Made by a program: the position numbers and the translations under genes
The notes under the pieces: model-generated
The model's input: only the letters and a program-made list of their open reading frames with translations
Told to the model about the DNA's origin: nothing
Database searches by the model: none
Origin: Vibrio pomeroyi
GTDB lineage: Bacteria; Pseudomonadota; Gammaproteobacteria; Enterobacterales; Vibrionaceae
Length of the DNA: 64,000 nt
Assembly: GCF_024347595.1 (NCBI RefSeq)
Contig: NZ_AP025507.1
Span: 372,001 to 436,000, forward strand
Direction of reading: 5' to 3'
In this document: positions 1 to 8,671 of the stretch, piece by piece
Layout of the letters: each line of letters opens with the position of its first letter
How positions within the stretch are numbered: the stretch's first letter is position 1

Positions 1-10
1 GGACTTAATA

Positions 11-874
11 ATGAAAACAATAACCAACACATTCAAATCAACACTACTAACTGCTGGCGTACTTGCTGCTTCTGTTGTTAGAGGCTCTGTGGCTGCTCAA
101 GAGCTGTCTATTCAAGAGAAAGGTGTCGCAGTCATTTCAAGCATTGAAACGGGCGATGCTAAAGCGGTGAGCTATATTAACCCTGAGAAGTACATCCAAC
201 ACAATCTAGCGGTCGGCGATGGCTTAGCTGGTTTTGGGGAAGTGTTGCAAATGCTCCCAGCTGGTTCTGCAAAGGCACAAGTTAAGCGCTCATTTCAAGA
301 CGGTGACTTCGTAGTAACACACACTGAATACAACTTCTTCGGCCCTAAAGTCGGCTTCGATGTATTCCGTTTTGAAGATGGACTGATTGTTGAGCACTGG
401 GATAACTTGCAAGAGATCGCTAAGCCAAACGCAAGTGGTCGCACTCAATTAGACGGTACGACTAAAGTCGTAGATCTCGAGAAAACGGATCAAAATAAAC
501 AGCTTGTCGGTGGCTTTGTAAAAGACATCTTGATCGGCGGTGACATGTCGAAGATTAATCAGTACATCGATAACGAAGACAGCGCTTACCTTCAGCACAA
601 TCCTCGTGTGGCCGATGGTCTAAGCGGTTTAGGTGAAGCTTTGGGAGCGTTAGCTGAAGCAGGAATGCCAATGGTTTATACCGCTAACCACAAGATCTTA
701 GGCCAAGGTAACTTTGTGCTGTCGATCAGCGAAGGCCAGTTTATGAATAACCACGTAGCATTTTATGATCTATTCCGTGTTGATAACGGCAAGATTGTGG
801 AGCACTGGGACACCATCGAAACCATTCCTGCACGTTCAGAGTGGAAAAATGACAACGGTAAATTTGGCTTCTAA
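11..874 (+). CDS. Exported protein with two SnoaL-like domains
   Basis: The 287-residue product begins with a hydrophobic signal peptide (about residues 1-29, ending near A-A-Q). The rest is a duplication: two NTF2/SnoaL-like halves (about 35-140 and 165-275), each with a Q-H-N-P/L-x-V-x-D-G-L segment near its start and closing with the same V-E-H-W-D motif (near residues 130 and 263). SnoaL-like folds include ester cyclases and many proteins of unknown role; the repeated His-Trp-Asp is typical of the predicted SnoaL-like aldol condensation group. The ATG is only 10 bases from the window edge, with GGA upstream. The substrate is unknown; a periplasmic location is inferred from the leader. Confidence 0.8.
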   Translation: MKTITNTFKSTLLTAGVLAASVVRGSVAAQELSIQEKGVAVISSIETGDAKAVSYINPEKYIQHNLAVGDGLAGFGEVLQMLPAGSAKAQVKRSFQDGDFVVTHTEYNFFGPKVGFDVFRFEDGLIVEHWDNLQEIAKPNASGRTQLDGTTKVVDLEKTDQNKQLVGGFVKDILIGGDMSKINQYIDNEDSAYLQHNPRVADGLSGLGEALGALAEAGMPMVYTANHKILGQGNFVLSISEGQFMNNHVAFYDLFRVDNGKIVEHWDTIETIPARSEWKNDNGKFGF

Positions 875-905
875 GTTTGAGTTAAATTGAACCAGAAATG
901 ACGTT

Positions 906-944
906 ATAAAGCGGTGCTTTCATTGTGGAGGTGCCGCTTTTTTT
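906..944 (+). terminator. Intrinsic terminator after the SnoaL-like gene
   Basis: AAAGCGG (908-914) pairs with CCGCTTT (934-940) and is followed by a run of T. It lies about 35 bases after the stop codon at 874. Confidence 0.7.
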
Positions 945-1202
945 GCGTGGAAGTTTGCTGGTGGATCGAGCTGAAGATGTGTCTTTATGGGGTTTTACAA
1001 TGTAAATCGAAAGCGAAGGATCTTGAGCGAGAAATGAAAGATCTGCCTTGTTGATGGCGTTTGATGTCAAAAAATAAAATAGAAAAGTGGCTATTTTTTG
1101 AACTTGGCGCTCACTTTTGTCATTAGCTCGGTGAATTGTGGAACCGAATTGGACATGATGTGTCAATTGTCAGTAACCACTAAAGACCTATAGGACAAAG
1201 GT
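945..1202. other. Intergenic DNA, no gene seen
   Basis: The stretch between the terminator and the Cys-rich gene holds only an unconvincing minus-strand frame without a recognisable protein. The promoter of the next gene should lie here. An AGGACAAAGGT segment just before 1203 supplies its ribosome binding site. Confidence 0.5.
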
Positions 1203-1427
1203 ATGCCTGATCTCTATTGCAAAGGATGTAAAAAAACAACACTACATAAGTCTATAATGAAACGTTGTGAATCAGAGCCCGAGACAGCGTCTGGCCGTAT
1301 GATGCAATGGACGTCAAAGCTATTTAGTGGAAACCTGTACTACGATATGGAAACTCAGCACTTCTGCCGCACGTGCAATTGTCGTTGCGAAACTGGAAGT
1401 ACTGTTCCCCAAGTTGGCCTAGCCTAA
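1203..1427 (+). CDS. Small Cys-rich (zinc-ribbon-like) protein
   Basis: The 74-residue product has a C-x2-C pair near its start (C-K-G-C) and a C-x2-C-x-C-x-C group near its end (F-C-R-T-C-N-C-R-C), the spacing of a small zinc ribbon. There is no signal peptide or membrane segment, so it should be cytoplasmic. I recognise no named family; similar short Cys-rich proteins are common in Vibrio genomes without assigned function. An AGGACAAAGG ribosome site precedes the ATG and a strong terminator follows, so it is probably a single-gene transcription unit. Confidence 0.7.
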   Translation: MPDLYCKGCKKTTLHKSIMKRCESEPETASGRMMQWTSKLFSGNLYYDMETQHFCRTCNCRCETGSTVPQVGLA

Positions 1428-1458
1428 CTCATAGTAAGTGCTTACTAACTTGATTCAA

Positions 1459-1486
1459 AAAACCTCCGTGTTAGGAGGTTTTTGCG
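1459..1486 (+). terminator. Intrinsic terminator after the Cys-rich gene
   Basis: AACCTCC, a short GTGTTA loop and GGAGGTT followed by TTT form a compact stem. It sits immediately before the end of the convergent small gene at 1490, and the A-run on its left lets it serve both strands. Confidence 0.8.
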
Positions 1487-1489
1487 TTT

Positions 1490-1660
1490 CTAGGCAGCCT
1501 TGAGTGCAAGCTCAGTTTCAATGGCATTGCCATCAACCTTCACTTCCCATCCATAGTTTGAGTATTCACTTGCTAGTGCTTGAGCAACATCTTTTGATAC
1601 CGTTACGTGTGTCCATGAACCAATACCGTAAGGCTTATATGCGAGTTCTTGCGTTTTCAT
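1490..1660 (-). CDS. 56-residue hypothetical protein
   Basis: An open frame of 57 codons on the minus strand starts ATG at 1660 with AAAGGA about 10 bases upstream and ends TAG at 1490. The product begins M-K-T-Q-E-L-A-Y-K-P-Y-G and contains G-S-W-T-H-V-T-V-S-K-D-V-A-Q-A-L-A, a beta-strand plus helix pattern, and ends in A-L-K-A-A. It has no membrane or export signal. I do not recognise the family. A good ribosome site, an ordinary amino-acid mix and a shared convergent terminator argue that it is real; it is below the size that most gene callers keep. Confidence 0.6.
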   Translation of the reverse strand: MKTQELAYKPYGIGSWTHVTVSKDVAQALASEYSNYGWEVKVDGNAIETELALKAA

Positions 1661-1938
1661 AATAGAGTCATCCTTTCTCTTTGATAATTCTATTATTCAC
1701 TTTGCCATATATCCTTTCTTTCGTTTCTGGCTCAACTTATTTGTTTATCGGGTCATTTCTATAATAATTTGTTAATAGCTAGAGTTTGATTTATAAGGGT
1801 TGTTATCGATTTGTGTGGATTTATATTTGGTGTGAATGTCACTTGTGCATTTAGTTTTTAAATGTGTGAGCGGGGTTTTCTTCGATTGCTCTTAGTATGG
1901 AATATACTGAGCCGAATTTAGAATGTTTAAGGAATGTT

Positions 1939-2427
1939 ATGTCTCAGCATCAACTCGATCGTATCGATAAAGAGATACTAAGAATTCTGCACATGAAAGG
2001 GCGTTTACCCGTGGTTGAGTTGGCCAAGCAGGTTAACCTAACGACGTCTCCTTGCTCTGATAGACTCAAGCGATTGGAAAAAGAGGGCTACATAACGGGC
2101 TACCATGCTGAGCTGTGTTCAGAAAAGTTGGGACTCGATGTTCAAGTCTTTATCCATATTCGTCTCGATCAGACCAGCTTTTCGATTTTTGATAAGTTTG
2201 CCCAAGCCGTTGAAATGATGCCCGAGGTGGAAGAGTGTTATTCACTGTCGGGAGACTTCGACACCATGATCAAGGTTCGAGTGAAAGACATGAAGGCATA
2301 CCAAGCGTTTATGGCCACTAAGCTGGGTACGCTGCCTGGCGTGATTCAGACCCGCAGTGAAGTAGTCATTGAGGAACACAAGAAGGGCTTTGGTGTTAAC
2401 CCTGAGTTGTTGGCAACCTTAAAATAG
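1939..2427 (+). CDS. Lrp/AsnC family transcriptional regulator
   Basis: The 162-residue protein has an N-terminal helix-turn-helix (about residues 5-50: D-R-I-D-K-E-I-L-R-I-L and L-T-T-S-P-C-S-D-R-L-K-R-L) and a C-terminal ligand-sensing AsnC/RAM domain (about 65-150, with C-Y-S-L-S-G-D-F-D). This is the normal length for the family. An in-frame ATG lies 42 bases upstream at 1897, but the start at 1939 has AAGGA at the right distance and gives the usual M-x-x-x-x-L-D-R-I-D-K opening. Such regulators respond to an amino acid and usually control a nearby transport or catabolic gene; no obvious target adjoins it. Confidence 0.9.
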   Translation: MSQHQLDRIDKEILRILHMKGRLPVVELAKQVNLTTSPCSDRLKRLEKEGYITGYHAELCSEKLGLDVQVFIHIRLDQTSFSIFDKFAQAVEMMPEVEECYSLSGDFDTMIKVRVKDMKAYQAFMATKLGTLPGVIQTRSEVVIEEHKKGFGVNPELLATLK

Positions 2428-2464
2428 AGTACTGCTTTTACTTCAAACGTGTTTGTTTAGATAT

Positions 2465-2496
2465 AAAAAATGGAAGCTAATGAGCTTCCATTTTTT
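2465..2496. terminator. Bidirectional intrinsic terminator
   Basis: A6-TGGAAGCT and AGCTTCCA-T6 form a perfect stem around a 4-base loop, with A and T tracts on the two sides. It separates the plus-strand Lrp gene from the convergent DUF445 gene and can stop transcription from both. Confidence 0.85.
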
Positions 2497-2546
2497 GTTG
2501 AGTGCCAGAGCAAGGCAATCAGATAAATTGGTTGTCGCTAAGCCGC

Positions 2547-3254
2547 TTACAGCGTAATTGCCGCAGAGATTAAGCCAATCACACCACCGAATACACCGCC
2601 CCAAACCACAAGCCAGCCAAGGTGCTTCTTGATCATGGTTTGAACCATTTCTTTTACAAGCTTTGGTGTCAGTTCATTCAAGCGTTGATCGATGATCGCT
2701 TCAATGTTCTCTTTGATTTCGTCCATCATCGCCGGAGATTCTAGCTCTTCCTTGATGGCATTTTTTACCGAATCGCTCTTGCTGATTTCGATCACAGACT
2801 CTTGCATCTTCTCAACAAACGGCGCTTTCATTGGCTCTAGCGCTTCTGTACCGCCAAACATTGCCAACATGCCACCAAATTGAGAGTTCTCGATGACATG
2901 GACCAGTGAATCGAATGCAGGGTTAAAGTCGATCTTCTTAATCACAGGCTCTAGGTTCAGTGATTGGCCGCCAGACATCTCGCTGCTTAGGAAGCGGTCG
3001 ATGTTACTTTCAGTAAAGAACTGTTCCATCATCAATTGTTTGATGGCTGCTTTGAACTCTTCAAAGCGTGCTGGAATAACGCCTGAACCGTATAGGCCGG
3101 GTACTTTCTCGAACAACATGTGAATCGCAAGCCAGTTGGTGATGGCACCAGAAAATGCGAATAGGCCTGCATAAAGCAAGTATTGGTTTGTTGTCGCATA
3201 GCCGCCAGCAAGCAGCGCTAACGCGATAACGTTAGTTAAGACACTTTTGTTCAT
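2547..3254 (-). CDS. DUF445 family membrane protein
   Basis: The 235-residue product has two hydrophobic N-terminal helices (about 5-22 and 28-45), a conserved F-x-G-A-I-T-N-W-L-A-I-H-M-L-F segment, a long charged amphipathic middle and one C-terminal helix (about 210-233, G-W-L-V-V-W-G-G-V-F-G-G). This layout, and the N-W-L-A-I-H-M-L-F signature, are those of DUF445 (YheB/YjiN-like) inner-membrane proteins, whose function is not established. The ATG at 3254 has only a weak GAGA ribosome site. It is monocistronic between terminators. Confidence 0.8.
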   Translation of the reverse strand: MNKSVLTNVIALALLAGGYATTNQYLLYAGLFAFSGAITNWLAIHMLFEKVPGLYGSGVIPARFEEFKAAIKQLMMEQFFTESNIDRFLSSEMSGGQSLNLEPVIKKIDFNPAFDSLVHVIENSQFGGMLAMFGGTEALEPMKAPFVEKMQESVIEISKSDSVKNAIKEELESPAMMDEIKENIEAIIDQRLNELTPKLVKEMVQTMIKKHLGWLVVWGGVFGGVIGLISAAITL

Positions 3255-3373
3255 GGTTGATCTCTAGAAAGAATACTGCGCGCATTTTAAGAAAAAATCG
3301 CCAAGAAAAAAACAAAAGGATCGATGAAGTTTACGTAACAGGTGGGAAATATTGCTGATCTAGGGGCATAAGA

Positions 3374-3403
3374 AAGGCTAGCCTCCCCCCGAAGTCTAGC
3401 CTT
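3374..3403 (-). terminator. Hairpin downstream of the ABC exporter gene
   Basis: AAGGCTAG (3374-3381) pairs with CTAGCCTT (3396-3403) around a C-rich loop. It lies on the 3' side of the minus-strand exporter gene. The T tract beyond it is short (TTTC), so efficiency is uncertain. Confidence 0.45.
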
Positions 3404-3540
3404 ATTCCAGAACGCGCAAGCGAGGCGTTTTTGGTGTTAACGTCATTATATAATTACGACATAACATTCTGCTACGTGTAATTTACCGTTAATTAACAAA
3501 TTGGTGTGAATTACGCCGCACTTTTAAAATAGCACAAAAA

Positions 3541-5391
3541 TTAAGCGCTGGTTGTCTGCTCAAGATCATCCGCAATGAAGCCACCCGTTTGGTGATTCCA
3601 CAACTGTGCGTAGATACCATTTTGGTTAATCAGCTCTTGGTGCGTGCCTTCTTCGACGATATTGCCTTCATCAAGCACGATCAGGCGGTCCATCGCAGCA
3701 ATGGTCGACAGGCGGTGTGCAATCGCGATAACCGTCTTACCTTCCATTAGCTCAATCAAGCTCTCTTGGATTGCCGCTTCTACCTCAGAATCGAGGGCAG
3801 ACGTCGCTTCATCCAGAACCAGTAGTGGCGCATTTTTCAAAAGAACACGTGAGATAGCGACACGTTGACGCTGACCACCAGAAAGCTTAACGCCTCTTTC
3901 ACCCACTTGAGCATCGTAACCAACGTTGCCAAACGGGTCGGTGAGGGTTTCGATAAACTCATGTGCGTGCGCCTGTTTGGTGGCTGCGTAAACCTCTTCA
4001 TCTGATGCTTCAGGTCGACCGTAAAGAATGTTGTCTTTGATCGAACGGTGTAACAATGAAGTATCTTGGGTCACCATACCGATGTTGCTGCGCAGCGAGT
4101 CTTGCGTCACTGTTGATATCTCTTGATCGTCAATCAGGATGCGACCGCTTTCTACGTCATGGAAACGCAGTAGCAAGTTAACCAAGGTTGATTTACCTGC
4201 ACCTGAACGGCCGACTAAGCCCACTTTTTCACCAGGCTTAATGTTGAGATTAAGGTTGTTGATCACGCCCTTATTCTCGCCGTAGTTAAAGCTGACGTTG
4301 TCGAAGTTGATGCCGCCTTGTGGAACCTTAAGTGGCTCAGCGTCTTTCTTGTCTTCGATAGCGATAGGTTTAGACAGCGTTTTAATACCATCAATCACAG
4401 TACCTAGGTTTTCAAACAGACCACCGATTTCCCACATGATCCATTTCGACATGCCGTTAATACGCAGAGCCAAGCTCACTGCAATCGCAATTGCACCCAC
4501 GGTGATTGCGCTATCTAGCCATAAGTAGATAGAGATACCAGCAATGCTGAACACCAATAGATAGTTAGCGAACTCAACACAGATGTTGAAGCCGGTTACC
4601 AAGCGCATTTGGCGGTGCACAGTATCAAGGAAGCCTTCCATGCCCTCTTCGGCGTATTCGGTTTCTCTTTTACTGTGTGAGAACAGTTTCACCGTCGCGA
4701 TGTTGGTGTAACTATCGACAATACGACCTGTCATTAACGAGCGCGCATCGGCTTGTTCTGATGATACGTCTTTCAGCTTTGGTACGAAGTGCAGTTGGAT
4801 ACCGATATAAACGAACAACCAAATCAGCATTGGAGCCATCAAACGCCAATCTGATTCAGCGAGCATGAACAACATCGCGGTGAAGTAAACCGTCACGTAA
4901 ACAAACACATCAACCATTTTGGTTACGGTTTCACGCACCGCTAGCGATGTTTGCATCACTTTAGTGGCAACACGTCCGGCAAAATCATCTTGATAGAACG
5001 ATAAGCTCTGCTTCAAAAGATAGCGGTGCGCCAACCAACGAATCGACATCGGGTAGTTGCCCAGCAAGGTTTGGTGAAGCAAAAGCGAGTAAACACTGAT
5101 CAAGATCGGCATCACGACCAATAACAGAACACCAAGTCCCATTAGTGTGGATTGGTTATCTGCTAAGAAGGTTTCTGGGTTGCTGGTTGATAGCCAATCA
5201 ACCAGTTGGCCCATGTAACCGAACAACGCGACTTCGATGATCGCGATGGTCATGCTCATTAGTCCGAGCAGGATTAACGGTTTTTCAAAACCTCGAGTGT
5301 AATGGCGGCAAAATGCCAGTATTCCAGTAGGAGGTTGTATCGGCTCTCCCTTTGGAAAGGCTTCAGTAAAGCCTTCAAATTTTTTGTACAT
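3541..5391 (-). CDS. ABC exporter, fused membrane and ATPase domains
   Basis: The 616-residue half-transporter has an N-terminal six-helix exporter domain (about 35-330) and a C-terminal nucleotide-binding domain. Visible motifs are Walker A (G-R-S-G-A-G-K-S-T near residue 395), the L-S-G-G-Q-R-Q-R signature (near 500), Walker B (L-L-V-L-D-E-A-T, near 520) and the switch His in I-A-H-R-L-S. It should work as a homodimer exporting a lipid or drug from the inner membrane; substrate unknown. The frame is open for another 84 codons upstream to 5643, but the added sequence is basic and unlike an exporter, whereas ATG 5391 has AGGGA six to seven bases upstream and gives the normal family length. 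Confidence 0.88.
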   Translation of the reverse strand: MYKKFEGFTEAFPKGEPIQPPTGILAFCRHYTRGFEKPLILLGLMSMTIAIIEVALFGYMGQLVDWLSTSNPETFLADNQSTLMGLGVLLLVVMPILISVYSLLLHQTLLGNYPMSIRWLAHRYLLKQSLSFYQDDFAGRVATKVMQTSLAVRETVTKMVDVFVYVTVYFTAMLFMLAESDWRLMAPMLIWLFVYIGIQLHFVPKLKDVSSEQADARSLMTGRIVDSYTNIATVKLFSHSKRETEYAEEGMEGFLDTVHRQMRLVTGFNICVEFANYLLVFSIAGISIYLWLDSAITVGAIAIAVSLALRINGMSKWIMWEIGGLFENLGTVIDGIKTLSKPIAIEDKKDAEPLKVPQGGINFDNVSFNYGENKGVINNLNLNIKPGEKVGLVGRSGAGKSTLVNLLLRFHDVESGRILIDDQEISTVTQDSLRSNIGMVTQDTSLLHRSIKDNILYGRPEASDEEVYAATKQAHAHEFIETLTDPFGNVGYDAQVGERGVKLSGGQRQRVAISRVLLKNAPLLVLDEATSALDSEVEAAIQESLIELMEGKTVIAIAHRLSTIAAMDRLIVLDEGNIVEEGTHQELINQNGIYAQLWNHQTGGFIADDLEQTTSA

Positions 5392-5990
5392 AGATTTCCC
5401 TTTATAAACGAATGCATCGATTAGCAACTGCATCGTCTGTGTAGCTTTGTTTTTATAGGTTCGGTTTGAAATTTGCCGTCTTAGCTTGAAATTATATAAG
5501 CGCCAATTCGTTCTTATAAGCATTAAGCCATTCGATGGATTTTGGTTTAAGCGCTTGGTTGAAAAACTTGGTTCACGCGTTCGTTTAACACTAATACGTT
5601 GTTTAAGCGATGTCGCAGGAAAGGTCCAAAGCGTGTCTTTCATGACGCGTATTTTAGATTGAATCGGACAGGAAAAGTTAAGCTTATTTCAAACGTAATT
5701 GATTGTTATGCAACGGTGATAATCCTAACGCTAAATGGATTGAATTGTAACCTAAACCCGCAGCAAGCTAGAGAATGAAGCTTGGATATTTATTCAGCAA
5801 ATTCTGTATCTCATATGCAAACTGTTGGTTCTTTCTGATGTGCTGTTATCTTGCAGTAAAAATTACCGAATAAACTGAGTTTTGCAGGAATTGTTTGGGA
5901 TAAATATTCAAATCATTATTCTTTTCAGTGAATCTTGTCGTAACAAGTTGTTTACAATTCTGAGGTAAATAAAAGATAGGGACGGTTGAG
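5392..5990. other. Divergent intergenic region, ABC exporter / ctlX
   Basis: About 600 bases separate the exporter start from the ctlX start. The first 250 bases are an upstream open extension of the exporter frame, judged non-coding. The remainder is AT-rich and must hold both promoters. A TGGATATTTATTCA element at 5783-5796 resembles one ARG box (see the separate entry). Confidence 0.5.
5783..5796. promoter_or_regulatory. Possible ArgR box upstream of ctlX
   Basis: TGGATATTTATTCA differs at one position from the ARG-box core TGAAT-WWWW-ATTCA. ArgR normally binds two boxes 2-3 bases apart; the neighbouring sequence (around 5803-5820) fits only poorly, so this is a single weak candidate. An arginine link would suit the deiminase-like gene downstream. 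Confidence 0.3.
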
Positions 5991-6965
5991 ATGTTAAACC
6001 TACACAAAAAATCACTTCACATTACGAATGTTCAAAACGCCAATTGCGTTGTTATGGTGCCGCCAAAAGAATTTAAATTTAATGAAGAAACGGCACAAGA
6101 TAATGAGTTTCAGAACAGAGTTAATCTGACCGAAGCTGAAGTAAAATTAGAAACCATGGCTGAATTTAAGGCGATGGTCGCTTCGTTGCGTAAAGAAGGT
6201 GTGCAAGTTGTAGAGTTTGATTACCCAGAACTTGGTGTGGAAACGCCAGATGCGGTTTTCCCTAATAACTGGTTTAGCACCTGTGGCGACGGAAGCTTAT
6301 TTACGTTCCCTATGGCGTGTGAAAACCGTCAAAATGAAGTTAAACCAAATGCCCTTATTGAAGCACTTGAAGCGTCTGGTCGCATTGTAAATCACAGTGA
6401 GTCTCTAGAGTCTTACATTGCTCAAGGTTCTTATCTAGAGAGCACGGGCGTGATGGTGATCGACCATATCAATAAGACCATCTACGCGGCGCTTTCTCAG
6501 CGTTGTGACCGTGAAGTGTTAGAAGACTATGCAAAGCGCATTGGTTATTCTCGCGTGGTGTCATTCCAAACAGCACTGCCGTCTGGTCAGCCGATCTACC
6601 ACACCAATGTGATGATGGCGATTGGTGATAATTTCTGCGTGATCTGTGATGAAGTGATCCCAGAGTTTGAGCGCCGTTTTGTGGTGAAATCACTTGCTAA
6701 AGATAAGCAGGTTATCTCTATTTCAATTGATCAGATGAACCGTTTCTGCGGAAATATCCTACAACTGGAAACAGTGAATGGCGACAAGGTGATCGCGATG
6801 TCTCAATCGGCTTACGATGCGTTTTCTCCAGCTCAGTTGGCGCAACTTTCAACACACGGTAAGTTGCTACCATTTAACGTGAAAACGATTGAAGATATTG
6901 GTGGTGGTTCGGTGCGATGCATGTTGGGTGAGGTGTTCTTACCAACACGAGTTAATCGTCTATAG
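5991..6965 (+). CDS. ctlX: CtlX-type arginine deiminase-related hydrolase
   Basis: The 324-residue product belongs to the guanidino-group modifying (amidinotransferase-fold) superfamily. It carries P-D-A-V-F-P-N-N-W-F near residue 85, a Y-L-E-S-T acidic motif, I-Y-H-T-N-V-M-M with the catalytic His at 204, and G-G-G-S-V-R-C-M-L with the nucleophile Cys at 310. The family member CtlX is linked to citrulline/arginine use; the exact reaction here (citrulline, arginine or a methylated arginine) cannot be read from sequence. It is soluble and cytoplasmic, with no signal peptide. GGGA precedes the ATG. The gene stands alone, ends at a strong terminator, and may be under ArgR control. Confidence 0.8.
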   Translation: MLNLHKKSLHITNVQNANCVVMVPPKEFKFNEETAQDNEFQNRVNLTEAEVKLETMAEFKAMVASLRKEGVQVVEFDYPELGVETPDAVFPNNWFSTCGDGSLFTFPMACENRQNEVKPNALIEALEASGRIVNHSESLESYIAQGSYLESTGVMVIDHINKTIYAALSQRCDREVLEDYAKRIGYSRVVSFQTALPSGQPIYHTNVMMAIGDNFCVICDEVIPEFERRFVVKSLAKDKQVISISIDQMNRFCGNILQLETVNGDKVIAMSQSAYDAFSPAQLAQLSTHGKLLPFNVKTIEDIGGGSVRCMLGEVFLPTRVNRL

Positions 6966-6996
6966 CAAGCACTCACTTTCAGATATGAATTTTTGA

Positions 6997-7027
6997 ATAC
7001 CACTCTTATCGCAGAGTGGTATTTTTG
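6997..7027 (+). terminator. Intrinsic terminator after ctlX
   Basis: ATACCACTCT (6997-7006) pairs with AGAGTGGTAT (7013-7022), followed by TTTTT. Confidence 0.85.
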
Positions 7028-7096
7028 TTTTTATCTATCACAAATAAGAGAACAAGGGCTAGATACAGGAGTTAACGTACAAGCTAACGGAAACAG

Positions 7097-7729
7097 CTAT
7101 GAAGCGCTCTTGAAAGCCCTATGTTGGATGAACTGAGTTGAGAGTGCGACCACTTCCTTAGAGTACACCAGAGCGGTGTGGTTGAGCTTGAGGGCGCAGG
7201 TGTCTGTTGCGCCACGTAGGTTCGCGTCTTCAAGCGTAACTGTGCCATCACCTGGGTTTCTGCCCAATACAATGCGTCCTACACCTGCGTCGTAGGTGCC
7301 AGTAATCACGCCAATCGGCACATCAATATCATAATCACCCAAGCCATCACTTAAGATCATCTTGCTCGAACCAAATATAAACCCAAGGCCATGGTTCGAC
7401 AGCGTTTTCGCGATAGTCGCGCCATTGTGTGGAGTACCTGCGGTAATGATGCAGGTGTCGGCAAAGTTGGGTTGGTAAAACTTAAAGTAGTGACGAATCA
7501 ACAAGCCACCGAGTGAGTGACCAAAGAAGTAGACCTCATCGTGCTCATCAAAGCGTGCATTGACGAAGCGATTGAGGCGTTTAGCAGCAGAAGGGAAGCG
7601 CAGCGAGTTGTAAGCGAACTTGTGGGTTTGAAAGCCGCGCTTTTTGAAGTTTCTATCCAGATATTGCATGATCAACGCAGGCATATATAGACCATGAATT
7701 AAAACTATATGTTTGTTTTTATTATTCAT
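7097..7729 (-). CDS. Alpha/beta hydrolase, lipase-like
   Basis: The 210-residue protein opens with I-V-L-I-H-G-L-Y-M-P (oxyanion-hole region) and has the nucleophile elbow G-H-S-L-G-G with Ser at 72. Further on come I-T-A-G-T-P-H-N-G-A and G-D-G-T-V-T, which usually carry or precede the acid, and L-N-H-T-A-L near residue 189 with the likely catalytic His. This matches PGAP1/lipase-type esterases, probably cytoplasmic since no signal peptide is seen. GGAGGACAAAA before the ATG is a near-ideal ribosome site. Natural substrate unknown. It is transcribed alone. Confidence 0.8.
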   Translation of the reverse strand: MNNKNKHIVLIHGLYMPALIMQYLDRNFKKRGFQTHKFAYNSLRFPSAAKRLNRFVNARFDEHDEVYFFGHSLGGLLIRHYFKFYQPNFADTCIITAGTPHNGATIAKTLSNHGLGFIFGSSKMILSDGLGDYDIDVPIGVITGTYDAGVGRIVLGRNPGDGTVTLEDANLRGATDTCALKLNHTALVYSKEVVALSTQFIQHRAFKSAS

Positions 7730-8104
7730 TTTTGTCCTCCGTCTGATGGTGTCTCCAGTATATTTAGTCGCAAATCTAAACTCAATAAAACTTGCGGCTA
7801 ATGGGACACAACAGGCAGAGAATTCACTGTAGAAAGAATGTGCGTTATAGATAAAGAATGAGTTATTTCGACCTTACTCCACCATATACATCAATGGTTA
7901 AGCCGCCTTGTTTAGCGTAAGTACTGGGTATTAGACCTGTTACCTTGTTGAAGTTTCTCTCTAATGCCTTTGTGAGCAAAATAACTTATCACTTGCGCTA
8001 CAATCGATGTTCGAACCAAGTACTTTTAATACCTTACATCTCAGTTCTCTGTGTCTATTAGTTTGACCTGCCGATATTCAAGGCACCAGAAAATCTTACG
8101 ATTT
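7730..8104. other. Intergenic DNA, nothing recognised
   Basis: This 375-base stretch lies upstream of the lipase-like gene and downstream of the MscS-like gene on the same strand. I see no gene, RNA or clear terminator. The lipase-like gene's promoter should lie near its 7730 end. Confidence 0.5.
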
Positions 8105-8671
8105 TTAATTTTCAGTTTTGATTAGCTTAGGCTCATCCGCCTCACTTTTAGCTTCAGGTTCGACCAAAACTTTGATTACGCCTTTTTGCAAAATCAAGTT
8201 ATTGGGGTAGGTGATAATGTTGCCCGAACTGTGTCGGAGAATAACGTGGAACATGGTGATATCAATGATCACGCCACTGATATCTTCGTCTTTCTCTGCG
8301 ACTCTTACTCTGTCACCTATACGGTAAGGAAATACAAAAAATATCAACACACTCGCGGTGAGGTTGCTTAAAATTGACCATTGCGCGAATAATGCGACAC
8401 CCAGCACAGCAAATATGGATGATAAGAATAGCGAAATATCACCAAAACCTAAGTTAAGAACAATCGTAAACACAGCTATGAAGAGTAGAAACAGAACAAT
8501 ATTGAAACACTTAAGCACGAACTGCTTTCGCTTCAGTTCGACACGCTTATTCTCCGCTAATGTTTCTATCCAGTTCTTACCTAAGTGTTTGATCACCCAA
8601 TATACAGTGATAAGAAGTAAACCTAAAACCACCTGTCTAAGCCACATATTGGATTGCAAAAACTCAACCAT
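8105..8671 (-). CDS. Short MscS-type mechanosensitive channel protein
   Basis: The 188-residue product has three hydrophobic helices (about 12-30, 48-72 and 75-105) followed by the MscS beta domain (I-G-D-R-V-R-V-A-E-K-D-E-D-I-S-G-V-I and I-I-T-Y-P-N-N-L). It stops there, lacking the C-terminal alpha/beta vestibule of full-length MscS. The frame continues upstream to 8737, but the ATG at 8671 overlaps the stop of the upstream CorA-like gene as TAATG, the usual sign of translational coupling. Role: gated or leaky ion conductance in the inner membrane, probably tied to its divalent-cation transporter partner. Confidence 0.8.
   Translation of the reverse strand: MVEFLQSNMWLRQVVLGLLLITVYWVIKHLGKNWIETLAENKRVELKRKQFVLKCFNIVLFLLFIAVFTIVLNLGFGDISLFLSSIFAVLGVALFAQWSILSNLTASVLIFFVFPYRIGDRVRVAEKDEDISGVIIDITMFHVILRHSSGNIITYPNNLILQKGVIKVLVEPEAKSEADEPKLIKTEN

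Noticed and set aside
882..1166. Minus-strand frame of 94 codons
   Set aside because: No ribosome site, unlikely composition and it runs through a clear terminator.
5392..5643. 84-codon upstream extension of the ABC exporter frame
   Set aside because: The added residues are basic and not exporter-like, while ATG 5391 has a strong ribosome site and gives the family length.
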